Under the pieces are notes generated by a model. It was not told the DNA's origin. It was given only the letters and a program-made list of their open reading frames with translations, and searched no databases. From Candidatus Krumholzibacteriia bacterium (lineage in GTDB: Bacteria; Krumholzibacteriota; Krumholzibacteriia; Krumholzibacteriales; Krumholzibacteriaceae): DNA of 64,000 nt. The DNA lies in NCBI GenBank assembly GCA_023131975.1, contig JAGLYV010000016.1, positions 20,842 through 84,841 on the forward strand, written 5' to 3'. Positions 8,698 to 16,394 of this stretch are shown here, piece by piece; positions within the stretch are counted from its first letter, which is position 1, and each line of letters starts with the position of its first letter. The translations under genes and the position numbers were made by a program.

Positions 8698-9069
8698 TTA
8701 TTCCTTTTCCTCCACCTCTCCATTATCAGATTGCGTATCTTCTTTATTGTCTTTCTCTTCCGCACTCTCATCACTATCCGCACCTTCGTCAGGATGCGAA
8801 TTCTCGTCCACATAATTCATCTGCAGATCGATAAGGATGCTATCCAGTAATTTCCTCTCATCTTCCTCGAGATTTCCCGCGGTCTTCTTTTGAAGCATCG
8901 CGATCATATCGATAGTAATCCTTGCCTGTTGCAAATCTCTCTCCACTTTTCCGGTAACCGGGTTAGTTATCTTTCCCAGCTGCTGAAGAGCGAGAGTCTG
9001 AAACATCGCCAAAAGGTGGTGAAAAAGAAATCGTTCCCCGTTATTCCCCATATTGTCGTTTGATTCCAA
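8698..9069 (-). CDS. DUF1844 family protein
   Basis: About 124 residues. The core (FHHLLAMFQTLALQQLGKI, NPVTGKVERDL, ARITIDMIAMLQKKT, GNLEEDE) matches DUF1844, a small helical domain of unknown function found in many Gram-negative and deep-branching phyla. The last ~30 residues are a very acidic low-complexity tail (Glu/Asp/Ser). The longest frame begins with a GTG at 9087, but AAAGGAGG lies inside it and 6-7 nt before a TTG at 9069, which is taken as the start (M-E-S-N-D-N-M). It has its own strong promoter and may be read on into the OmpA-like gene. No function is assigned. Confidence 0.85.
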   Translation of the reverse strand: MESNDNMGNNGERFLFHHLLAMFQTLALQQLGKITNPVTGKVERDLQQARITIDMIAMLQKKTAGNLEEDERKLLDSILIDLQMNYVDENSHPDEGADSDESAEEKDNKEDTQSDNGEVEEKE

Positions 9070-9095
9070 GACTGCGCCTCCTTTCACATGGAACG

Positions 9096-9125
9096 ACTAT
9101 AGATTTATAAAAATTATTGTGTCAA
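9096..9125 (-). promoter_or_regulatory. Sigma-70 promoter for the DUF1844 gene
   Basis: Minus strand: TTGACA-N17-CTATAG, or equivalently TTGACA-N18-TATAGT, with an AT-rich spacer. The start is predicted near 9090, giving a ~20-nt leader carrying AAAGGAGG. It lies directly after the terminator of the upstream regulator gene. Confidence 0.7.
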
Positions 9126-9142
9126 TGAAAATCAGGGGGTGC

Positions 9143-9170
9143 AAAAATGCCGGAGCAAATGTCCGGCATT
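9143..9170 (-). terminator. Rho-independent terminator after the second XRE-cupin gene
   Basis: On the minus strand, AATGCCGGA-(7-nt loop)-TCCGGCATT is followed by TTT; five T in a row are shared with the stem end. Nine-base-pair stem, 45 bp after the stop at 9215. It separates the regulator pair from the DUF1844 promoter. Confidence 0.85.
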
Positions 9171-9214
9171 GTGAAAAGCTGGTCTGTGGAGGTCGTAAAT
9201 CTACCTTCGAACTG

Positions 9215-9778
9215 TCAATCAACGCCCCTTTCCGAGGCAAACCAGATCATTTTAGCCTTGACCTCAGAAGAGTTGTTGGAATATCCATGCTTTTGAGTGG
9301 CAACGTAATATATACTGTCACCTTCACCGAGTTCATAGACGTTCCCGTTCACATGAAAAATGATGTCGCCTTCCAGCACGAGCGCAGCTTCATCGCAACT
9401 ATGCTCGTGAAGATCGATCTCCCGGTCCGTTGAAGGAGTCAACTCGATCAACCGGGCGTTGATCTTGCCCGAAGGGATGGAATTGGTCAACATCTCGATA
9501 AATCCCTCTGCCCTGCCCAGTTCCGTTTTCTCCCGGTCCTCGAGAGCAATGAACGATACGTCCTCCAATTCCTCTTTTTCAATAAAATATGCGGGGTCTT
9601 TCCCAAGTGCATCAGCAATGCGGATCAGCGCGCCGATAGTCGGAGAAGTCTTGCCTCTTTCGATCTCGGAGATATGAGTGGCCGATATCTTTGCCCTCGC
9701 CTCCACATTCTTGAGAGTAAAATGCTGGTTCTCTCTTATTTTTTTTATCCGTCTTCCGATCTCTTCCTTGGTAATCAT
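9215..9778 (-). CDS. XRE-family regulator with cupin sensor domain (copy 2)
   Basis: 187 residues. The N-terminal helix-turn-helix of the Cro/C1 type (residues ~5-62: EIGRRIKKIRENQ, AKISATHISEIERGKTSPTIGALIRIADAL) is followed by a linker and a C-terminal cupin (residues ~110-180: HEHSCDEAALVLEGD, ELGEGDSIYY). Such proteins are cytoplasmic repressors or activators that sense a small ligand through the cupin. It is a clear paralogue of the gene just upstream (26 bp apart, same strand): near-identical HTH and matching cupin layout. The pair probably arose by tandem duplication. GGAGG precedes the ATG by 7 nt. The target genes are unknown. Confidence 0.92.
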   Translation of the reverse strand: MITKEEIGRRIKKIRENQHFTLKNVEARAKISATHISEIERGKTSPTIGALIRIADALGKDPAYFIEKEELEDVSFIALEDREKTELGRAEGFIEMLTNSIPSGKINARLIELTPSTDREIDLHEHSCDEAALVLEGDIIFHVNGNVYELGEGDSIYYVATQKHGYSNNSSEVKAKMIWFASERGVD

Positions 9779-9804
9779 CCTCTGCTTCCTCCGCTCATTC
9801 CTGC

Positions 9805-10365
9805 TTAAAGACTGTAGGGTGGCATCGTGACCCAGATGGCTCTACACTTGGCATCACCGATATTCCTCATGGCATGAGGTTTATTCGATTTGTAATGAAT
9901 GCTGTCACCCTCTTTGAGGATGTGTTTCTCTTCGCCGATTATTATCTCCATCACACCCTTGGTCACCAGCGCGAACTCCTCCCCGTCGTGCGTACTCGTT
10001 TCTTCGGGACGGGCTATCCCGGGATCGAGTTCTACTTCGAGGAAAGAGATGACCGGACTCGGTAGATCCTTCGTCAACGAATGGTAAGTGGCGCCCCAGT
10101 CCACAAACTGCATCTTCTTTCTTTCGTTTTTAGTGACGACTGATATCTTCGAAACATTCTTCTTTTCCACAAAATACGCTACATCTGTTCCCATCGCCTC
10201 GGCGATCTTCGCCAGGGCACCGACGGTCGGAGAAGTCATGCCCCTCTCTATCTCGGAGACATGAGTCGCCGATACTTTTGCCTTTACTTCGATCTCCTTG
10301 AGAGTCAACCCCTTAGCCAGACGGTATTTCTTGATACGTGAACCTATTTCATTCTTGATGTCCAT
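9805..10365 (-). CDS. XRE-family regulator with cupin sensor domain (copy 1)
   Basis: 186 residues with the same architecture as its downstream neighbour. HTH at ~5-62 (EIGSRIKKYRLAKG, AKVSATHVSEIERGMTSPTVGALAKIAEAMG), cupin at ~110-180 (STHDGEEFALVTKGVMEIIIG, KEGDSIHYKSNKPHAMRN). The recognition helix region (SATHxSEIERGxTSPT) is almost unchanged between the two, so both may bind the same operator while the cupin pockets differ. GGGAGGG precedes the ATG. First gene of a two-gene operon; an extended -10 promoter lies close upstream. Confidence 0.92.
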   Translation of the reverse strand: MDIKNEIGSRIKKYRLAKGLTLKEIEVKAKVSATHVSEIERGMTSPTVGALAKIAEAMGTDVAYFVEKKNVSKISVVTKNERKKMQFVDWGATYHSLTKDLPSPVISFLEVELDPGIARPEETSTHDGEEFALVTKGVMEIIIGEEKHILKEGDSIHYKSNKPHAMRNIGDAKCRAIWVTMPPYSL

Positions 10366-10380
10366 CTGTCCCTCCCGGCC

Positions 10381-10389
10381 ATTATAGCA
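10381..10389 (-). promoter_or_regulatory. Extended -10 promoter for the XRE-cupin pair
   Basis: Minus strand: TG-C-TATAAT, a perfect extended -10, with no good -35 at the usual spacing. The -10 ends only 15 nt before the ATG at 10365, so the leader would be about 9 nt and would barely contain the Shine-Dalgarno sequence. An additional start further upstream is possible. Confidence 0.5.
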
Positions 10390-10740
10390 AAACCCGTATC
10401 TCTATTATTTGCAAGCGAATCCATACAATACAATCGAATGACAGATTAATATAATCAATTAAAACTGAAAATCCAGTCTTTACATCAATTCGGAAGTGAG
10501 GAATCACGCATCAGCATCCAATAATATCAGATTTTTTTCTATATCTACAAGTTTGATTACCGAATCACCGTATCTCTGATGACTATTACAGAATCAGCTC
10601 CCCGGTGAGACACAATTATCGTAACCCTCAATAAATCTGGACGTTGGAGGCCTGCTTGGCTTATATTCACGGGAAGAGAGTCCCGGGGATGGTCGCAAAC
10701 ACCCCCGATGGACCGTTTTTCACGAGACATGAGGTTATCG
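10390..10740. other. Intergenic region between divergent XRE-cupin and glycosyltransferase genes
   Basis: About 350 bp without a credible gene. The XRE-proximal half is AT-rich; the other half is more mixed. No strong -35/-10 pair was found for the plus-strand gene; the best is TGGACG-N18-TATATT around 10650, which is weak. GAGG at 10731-10734 serves the ATG at 10741. No tRNA-like or clear terminator structure was seen. Confidence 0.4.
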
Positions 10741-11790
10741 ATGTTTTCTGACAACAGCAGAATCCTTGTGATCAGGTTCAGTTCCCTTGGTGATCTGGTG
10801 CTGATGCTTCCCATGCTCCGTGCTTTAAGAATGGAACATCCAACCTCCGTCATCGAAGTAGTTACAAAGGCCAGGTTCGGGGATCTTTTCAAGTCTGTGG
10901 CAGGCGTAGACAGGCTTCATCTGCTCAAAGAGGAAGATATTACGGGGCTGTCCCGAATGGTATCACTCCTTCGTCGACATAAGTATGATCTTCTGATCGA
11001 TGCTCACAACGTGATCAGGAGCCGAGCCCTGTCACTCATGCTGAGAGCGGACAGGAAAATCCGCCTCAGAAAAGAACATATGAAAAAGATCCTTCTCATA
11101 AAGGGCCGACGACCGATAGCAGAAGGCTTCACCTCCCAGATCGACAGGTATCTCGAGATCACAGATTCTATCGGGGTTCCCCGCCCCAATAGCCGGACTC
11201 TCCTTGAAACATCAGAAGAGACCCGATTGACCGTCAGCGAAAAACTCGACATAAATGGGCGCGGGGACAGAGATCTTGTCGCAATCGCTCCCGGGGCCAG
11301 ATGGGCGTCAAAAAGATGGCCCGAAGAATCATTCAACCAGGTCGCGAATAATCTTGCGGGAAGGGGATTCTGCGTCCTCCTCGTGGGAAACGGGGAAGAA
11401 CGTGAGCTTTGCGAAAGGATCAGGAACAACAACCCACACATCATCAATCTTGCCGGAAACTTGAAGATCCACGAGACAGCGGCCGCGCTGGAGATCTCCC
11501 GATGTCTTGTCACTAACGATTCGGCACCGATGCATCTTGCAGAAGCGGTCGACACCCCGGTTGTAGCGATCTTCGGACCGACTATCAGAGAATTCGGGTT
11601 CTCGCCACACCTCCCCCACTCCATCCTCGTCGACAACGCTATGGAGTGCAGGCCATGTTCCAGAAACGGATCGGTCTCCTGCCGCTTCGGCACGCTCGAA
11701 TGTCTGACGTCGATAGATAGTGAAAGGGTATTAGAATCGGTTGCGAAAATCCTGGATGATCTGCCAGGGAATATCCCCGGAGGAGAATAG
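10741..11790 (+). CDS. Family 9 glycosyltransferase (ADP-heptose:LPS heptosyltransferase type)
   Basis: About 349 residues, GT-B fold. N-terminal RILVIRFSSLGDLVLMLPML is the acceptor-domain hallmark of the WaaF/WaaC/RfaQ family. The C-terminal half has APGARWASKRWPEE, LVGNGEERELCERI, NLAGNLKIHETAAALEIS and TNDSAPMHLAEAVDTPVVAIFGPT, where the nucleotide-sugar is bound. It transfers heptose (or a related sugar) onto the lipopolysaccharide inner core at the cytoplasmic face of the inner membrane. Which heptosyltransferase it is cannot be decided. The frame opens at 10708, but GAGG six bases before the ATG at 10741 fixes the start. Its stop is immediately followed by the waaA ATG, so the two are coupled. 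Confidence 0.9.
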   Translation: MFSDNSRILVIRFSSLGDLVLMLPMLRALRMEHPTSVIEVVTKARFGDLFKSVAGVDRLHLLKEEDITGLSRMVSLLRRHKYDLLIDAHNVIRSRALSLMLRADRKIRLRKEHMKKILLIKGRRPIAEGFTSQIDRYLEITDSIGVPRPNSRTLLETSEETRLTVSEKLDINGRGDRDLVAIAPGARWASKRWPEESFNQVANNLAGRGFCVLLVGNGEERELCERIRNNNPHIINLAGNLKIHETAAALEISRCLVTNDSAPMHLAEAVDTPVVAIFGPTIREFGFSPHLPHSILVDNAMECRPCSRNGSVSCRFGTLECLTSIDSERVLESVAKILDDLPGNIPGGE

Positions 11791-13122
11791 ATGAGACTGA
11801 GACTCTTTCTATATAATATTTTCCTCCCCGCTGCCTGGCTGATCGTAAGGCTGTTCTCGTTCTTCAACGCCAGGATCTCGAAAACAATCTCTGTGAGAAA
11901 AAGTATCCGCAAAAGGTGGCAAACGAAACTCGACAACACCGAATCACCCGAAATCACTATCTGGTTCCATGTTTCCTCTGTCGGCGAATTTCTTCAGGCT
12001 CGTCCTGTCATGGATCTTCTGGAAAAGAAATATGGAAATGCCCTGCGGATCGCAATCACATTCTATTCACCTTCCGGCCTTGAGTATTACAACAAGCATG
12101 ACCGGATGAGAAAAAACCCTTCCGTCCAGTTTGTAGATTATCTTCCATTTGACACACCGGGAAATGCTCGCTTCTGCCTGGATTCTCTCAGGCCTCAGTT
12201 GATAGTCTATGTAAAATACGATATCTGGCCGAATCTTTTAGCTGCAGCCGCTTCCAGAAATATTCCACAGGTACTTATTTCAGCTTCTGTCCCTCCCCGC
12301 TCGAAGAGGTTTTCGGGCATTCCCGGCTGGTTTATGAGAACGATGTTTTCGCGTCTGACTGCTATTGCCGCCGTTTCGGATAAAGAAGCCATAAAACTGA
12401 GAGATTTTGTCGGTGCCCTGACGGATATTTCATCAACAGGGGACATACGTTTTGACCAGGTCGTCCAAAGGATCGACAACCCGTCCTCTTCGATTCCAGC
12501 GGCCATTTCCGACGACGTCAGGAAACTGATCGTAGCCGGAAGCACATGGCCTGAGGACGAGGATATCGTCATTCCGGGTTTCTCCCGTCTGACAAAGATG
12601 TTCGACGATACGGCACTTGTCATCGTCCCTCACGAACCGACTCCTGACAGAGTCTCATCGATATCCGCCAGACTGGAACAGGCTGGTCTGTCCTCCTGTC
12701 TTCTGTCGGATTTCGATGGAATCAATTGGCCCGCTATTCAGGTCCTCATAGCCGACGGACTCGGTTACCTGGCAGAACTCTATGCGGCAGGATCCATAGC
12801 CTATGTAGGTGGCGCGTGTACGACAGGCGTCCATAATATCATGGAACCGGCTGTTTCCGGACTTCCCGTCCTTTTCGGCCCCAGACATCAAAACGCGTGG
12901 GAATCAAGAGACCTGATCCGAATCGGCGCGGCGTTCGAGGTGTCGGACTCTGACGAGTTCACCACTATCATCGGCAGGATGTTGTCGGACGACTCTATTC
13001 TCTGTTCGGCCGGACAGGATGCTGAGAATTATATCAGGTCGGGAACCGGCGGCGCGCTCCGGTGCGCGGAACTGATCGAGAGGCTGATCAAAGTCCTCCC
13101 CGATTCATCAGCACCTGAATAG
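11791..13122 (+). CDS. waaA: 3-deoxy-D-manno-octulosonic acid (Kdo) transferase
   Basis: 443 residues, normal for WaaA/KdtA. It adds Kdo from CMP-Kdo to lipid A precursor. A membrane-associating N-terminal segment (residues ~5-27) is followed by WFHVSSVGEF with the putative catalytic base Glu66, then GT-B signatures: AGSTWPEDE, VPHEPT, ADGLGYLAELYAAGSIAYVGG and a HNIMEPAVSGLPVLFGP block that binds the nucleotide sugar. The AGGAG Shine-Dalgarno sequence lies inside the end of the preceding gene, spaced 5 nt from the ATG. The 3' end overlaps the convergent FG-GAP gene by 35 bp. Together with the gene before it this shows that the cell makes lipopolysaccharide. Confidence 0.93.
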   Translation: MRLRLFLYNIFLPAAWLIVRLFSFFNARISKTISVRKSIRKRWQTKLDNTESPEITIWFHVSSVGEFLQARPVMDLLEKKYGNALRIAITFYSPSGLEYYNKHDRMRKNPSVQFVDYLPFDTPGNARFCLDSLRPQLIVYVKYDIWPNLLAAAASRNIPQVLISASVPPRSKRFSGIPGWFMRTMFSRLTAIAAVSDKEAIKLRDFVGALTDISSTGDIRFDQVVQRIDNPSSSIPAAISDDVRKLIVAGSTWPEDEDIVIPGFSRLTKMFDDTALVIVPHEPTPDRVSSISARLEQAGLSSCLLSDFDGINWPAIQVLIADGLGYLAELYAAGSIAYVGGACTTGVHNIMEPAVSGLPVLFGPRHQNAWESRDLIRIGAAFEVSDSDEFTTIIGRMLSDDSILCSAGQDAENYIRSGTGGALRCAELIERLIKVLPDSSAPE

Positions 13123-14641
13123 TGCCCTTACGCTTTTTGCTCTGAGGATAGTATATGATCATGTCAGAGAATCCGTCACTGTTCAAATCACGGCTGTTCA
13201 ATTCACCGAACGCGGGAATATCTATCTTCACCGCCGGTTTTTTGGAAAACAGCCTGTCCTTGTCACCCGACACTCCCAGGTAGATCGAAAGTTCATCTTC
13301 ACCGGTGCCGAAAACAAAGTCCTTCCTCTTGTCCCCGTTGAAATCCCCGTTAAGGCTTATCGCCTGAACGTCGGTCTCACCGCTGAAATCGATCTTGAAC
13401 TTCACTTCCTTAGAAAAATCAGGCCTGTCCGAATAACGGTCATTCTCATTCAGAAGGAAAATATTGAAATTTATCGGGATCGATCTGGTAAGAAGAAACC
13501 TGATTATCGAAGTGATACTGATCTTGATGGATGGCAGGATCATATCCAGACGTCCATCTCCGTTGACATCTCTCAGGATAGTCGTTTCCGATGCCGATCC
13601 CTCGGATATGATCACCTGCTCCGGTTTTTTGGAATATCCGTTCTCTCCACCGTAATAAATATTTATAGCGCATCTGAAATTTGACAGCCCCTTTGATGAC
13701 TGTTTGGTCACGATGGCATCGGCATATCCATCGTTGTTCAGATCGTTAACGACTGTATTTGCGTGGGCGGTCCCTTCGATTTTTTCCTGTTGAGTCCTTA
13801 CATCGAACCTCACATCGACACTCGGTTCCTCCACAAAACAATTGTCCGGATTCCTGGTATAGACTATCACACGGTCTCCGCGTACAGCTATCAGATCGCG
13901 AAAACCATCTCCGTCGAAATCCAGCAACCTGGTCGCCGGAAAACGAAAACTTGCTCTCAGCCCTGTTATTTCCTCTCCCTCGGCGGCCTCCCTGCTCCCG
14001 TACATTCCAGTAGAGAGTTCCACCGCAAGCCTGGTTTCCCTCGAAAAATCACCGATGGAATCACGAGCGAAGATCGATAAGCCCTCAAATCCGAATATAG
14101 CTATCTCGTCTTTCCCATCATCATCCCAGTCTTTTACAAAATCGACGATGGGAATACTTCTCTTTGACGGAAACACCGTCAATCCCTTCGCGTCGAACAG
14201 TTTTTTCGGCTCGATATCAAAATCTTCACCGGAAAGACCGTAATACATGACCGCGCCAGGAGTCAGAAAACAGATCTCCTTCTTTGAGTCACCCGTAAGT
14301 TCACCTGTGTCTACTATTACAGCAAGAGTATCGATCTCCCATGACTGGTCCGCGGCGGTAGAAAACCCACCGTTCTCTTTCTGCCAGAAAATAGAGATCC
14401 ACCTCGTCTCGTCAGGTTCCAGTCCCTTTCGATGGACGGCCAGGATATCCTTCAATCCGTCCCCGTCCAGATCCTGCGTACGAATGTGAAGTAACTTGTC
14501 CGCCACGCTCAGCGTAGAGATACTGAACGGTCGATCTTCATCTCCTGACACATTCAGAGTTAAAAGAATACTCGCGAGGCAAAGAAAACCCGCGGTTATC
14601 ATTCCTCTCCCTATTTTTCTTTTCACGCGACACTTTGACAT
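13088..14641 (-). CDS. Exported FG-GAP/VCBS repeat protein
   Basis: About 517 residues. A positively charged start and hydrophobic stretch (MITAGFLCLASILLTLNVSG) form a signal peptide. At least seven FG-GAP/VCBS units follow, each with a D-x-D/N-x-D-G loop and a following hydrophobic strand (DLDGDGLKDILAV, DWDDDGKDEIAIFG, DFDGDGFRDLIAV, DLNNDGYADAIV, DVNGDGRLDMILP, DFNGDKRKDFVFG, DLNSDGFSDMIIYY). The repeats predict a seven-bladed beta-propeller with calcium in the loops, outside the cytoplasm. No enzyme motif is visible. GAGGAG precedes the ATG at 14641; the frame itself is open further upstream. It is the last gene of a run with an ABC-2 exporter and a barrel. Its 3' end overlaps waaA on the other strand. 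Confidence 0.85.
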   Translation of the reverse strand: MSKCRVKRKIGRGMITAGFLCLASILLTLNVSGDEDRPFSISTLSVADKLLHIRTQDLDGDGLKDILAVHRKGLEPDETRWISIFWQKENGGFSTAADQSWEIDTLAVIVDTGELTGDSKKEICFLTPGAVMYYGLSGEDFDIEPKKLFDAKGLTVFPSKRSIPIVDFVKDWDDDGKDEIAIFGFEGLSIFARDSIGDFSRETRLAVELSTGMYGSREAAEGEEITGLRASFRFPATRLLDFDGDGFRDLIAVRGDRVIVYTRNPDNCFVEEPSVDVRFDVRTQQEKIEGTAHANTVVNDLNNDGYADAIVTKQSSKGLSNFRCAINIYYGGENGYSKKPEQVIISEGSASETTILRDVNGDGRLDMILPSIKISITSIIRFLLTRSIPINFNIFLLNENDRYSDRPDFSKEVKFKIDFSGETDVQAISLNGDFNGDKRKDFVFGTGEDELSIYLGVSGDKDRLFSKKPAVKIDIPAFGELNSRDLNSDGFSDMIIYYPQSKKRKGTIQVLMNRGGL

Positions 14642-14661
14642 AGCAGCTCCTCGAAAACAGA

Positions 14662-15471
14662 CTAAAACGTGATTTCCTTTTTCTTCAGGACAACAATAGT
14701 TCCCGCCATCGATAGCCCCATCCAAATACCTGCACAGACAAGCGTCCTCAGAATAAGAGAATTCCACCCAAGCGCCAGGGGCAATCCTTTTGACATAAGT
14801 GTCATCTGTTCGAATGGCATGGACAGGCAGGTCGTCAGGAGAAAGGGGTTAACAACGGGGAATATCGATATCATCGTCATCACAAGTGACATACCGATAA
14901 CCATCGCAATAGCTCCACCCGGCCTGTTAAAGATCGCTGCGACAAAAGCCGAGACAGTTATAGTGGATAGCAGTGACCACCAGGTCAGAAAAGACACCAG
15001 GACGAACCGGAGCCCGAGACTTGAAGCAGAATGGACCAGATAATCCTTTTCCATCAGGTCGATATACCCCGCTTTCACCCACCCGAGCAATGTGATCACC
15101 GTGACCGCCAGAACAAAATGCGCGGTCACAGCGGCCATGACTGAGAGGATCTTTCCGAAATACCAACTTTCCCTTCCAACCGGCCTGACCCACACGGATT
15201 TTACCGTACCCATGGCGAATTCACCCGATATCCTGAAACAGGTCATCATAACGGCAAGAAAACTCACCAAGTTCACTATCCATCCTATCGACGACGACGC
15301 GAGATAGAATCCACTCGATACACCGATCCAGTCGCGGCTCGCGGCAAAATCGATGGAGAAGAACAACAGGATGGAGATCAGAATCGTCAGAACAGGCATG
15401 ATATACAAAGATTTCCTTTTTTTCGTCTTCATCCACTCGGCCGCGAACACTCTACTGACGTCACTCCTCAT
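14662..15471 (-). CDS. ABC-2 type transporter permease
   Basis: About 269 residues with roughly six hydrophobic segments (YIMPVLTILISILLFF, VSFLAVMMTCFRI, LSVMAAVTAHFVLAVTVI, VLVSFLTWWSLLSTITV, AIAMVIGMSLVMTMISI, WMGLSMAGTIVVL). It has the ABC-2 pattern of an early cytoplasmic segment (SRVFAAEWMKTKKRKS) and an EFAMGTVKSVWVRPVGRESWYFGK loop like NatB-type permeases. It pairs with the ATPase just upstream; the ATG at 15471 overlaps the end of that gene by 11 bp and is preceded by GGAGGG. The frame extends further upstream inside the ATPase gene, but without a ribosome site. Substrate unknown. Confidence 0.88.
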   Translation of the reverse strand: MRSDVSRVFAAEWMKTKKRKSLYIMPVLTILISILLFFSIDFAASRDWIGVSSGFYLASSSIGWIVNLVSFLAVMMTCFRISGEFAMGTVKSVWVRPVGRESWYFGKILSVMAAVTAHFVLAVTVITLLGWVKAGYIDLMEKDYLVHSASSLGLRFVLVSFLTWWSLLSTITVSAFVAAIFNRPGGAIAMVIGMSLVMTMISIFPVVNPFLLTTCLSMPFEQMTLMSKGLPLALGWNSLILRTLVCAGIWMGLSMAGTIVVLKKKEITF

Positions 15472-16393
15472 TCTTACCCTCCCCGGTAAGCCGGAAGAAA
15501 ATCTCTTCGAGAGTCTCACGGTTTTCCATGACCTGTCTTACTTCTATCCCTGCCTCTACGAGCAGGGTGTTGATTGTGGCAGCAGGCATTCCAGGCGATA
15601 ACACACTCAACCGATCCCTGCCGGTCCTGTCCACACTTTCGATCCCTTCGATATTTCCGAGTATGGAAGCGGCCTTCAGGGAGTCACCACAGATTATATT
15701 TACTACAGCTTTCGGTCTCGACAACTCCTCCGTATCTCCCGATGCTACTATCTCTCCTTCGTTGATGATCGTCACATGATCACAGATCTGGTCCACTTCG
15801 TCCATCCTGTGCGATGACAGCATGATCACCCTGTCGCTGTCCCCGGCAAGCTGGGGAAGCAGACGCCTGATATCAGCAATACCGGCCGGATCGAGGCCGT
15901 TCGTCGGCTCGTCCAGTATCATCAGCTTTGGATCTCCTAGAAGACACGAAGCGATCCCGAGCCGTCTCTTCATCCCCCATGAATATTCACCGGTTTTCCG
16001 GTCGAGCGCACGGGCAAGGCCGACCATGTCCAGGAGGCTGTCGATTTCTTTCCCAGAATCAAGACCAGTCCATTTCGCGAAAACCTCAAGATTTTCCTTG
16101 CCGGTAAGATATGGGTAGAATGCAGGTGAATCGAACAATATTCCCAGGTTGCTCAGCGCCTCTCTCTTTTCCGTCCTTATATCACTGCCGCAGATACTGA
16201 CAGTTCCAGCGGACGCGCTGATCAATCCGGAGATGATTTTGAAAGTAGTAGTCTTTCCCGCCCCGTTAGGCCCGAGAAACCCGTATACTCCCGGACGTTC
16301 AAGCTGAAGATCAATACCCTTCAGTGCATGTACCTTCCCGAAATCCTTCTTCAGACCCTGAACTGATAGAACAACGTCTCTATCCCTGCTCAT
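15461..16393 (-). CDS. ABC transporter ATP-binding protein
   Basis: 310 residues, CcmA/NatA type. Walker A GPNGAGKTTTFK, signature YSWGMKRRLGIAS (degenerate form of LSGGMKQR), Walker B KLMILDEPTNGLDP, and an H-loop in MLSSHRMDEV. A C-terminal ~80-residue extension (residues ~225-305) is the usual accessory domain of these exporters. It powers the adjacent ABC-2 permease on the cytoplasmic side of the inner membrane. The ATG is one base beyond the stop of the barrel gene upstream, with GGAGG 10 nt before it, so the genes are co-transcribed. The exported substrate is unknown. Confidence 0.93.
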   Translation of the reverse strand: MSRDRDVVLSVQGLKKDFGKVHALKGIDLQLERPGVYGFLGPNGAGKTTTFKIISGLISASAGTVSICGSDIRTEKREALSNLGILFDSPAFYPYLTGKENLEVFAKWTGLDSGKEIDSLLDMVGLARALDRKTGEYSWGMKRRLGIASCLLGDPKLMILDEPTNGLDPAGIADIRRLLPQLAGDSDRVIMLSSHRMDEVDQICDHVTIINEGEIVASGDTEELSRPKAVVNIICGDSLKAASILGNIEGIESVDRTGRDRLSVLSPGMPAATINTLLVEAGIEVRQVMENRETLEEIFFRLTGEGKNEE

Positions 16394-16394
16394 A

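Noticed and set aside
11004-11957. 317-codon minus-strand frame opposite the LPS genes
   Set aside because: It lies wholly antisense to two well-supported glycosyltransferase genes, has Ser/Arg-rich low-information sequence and no ribosome site.
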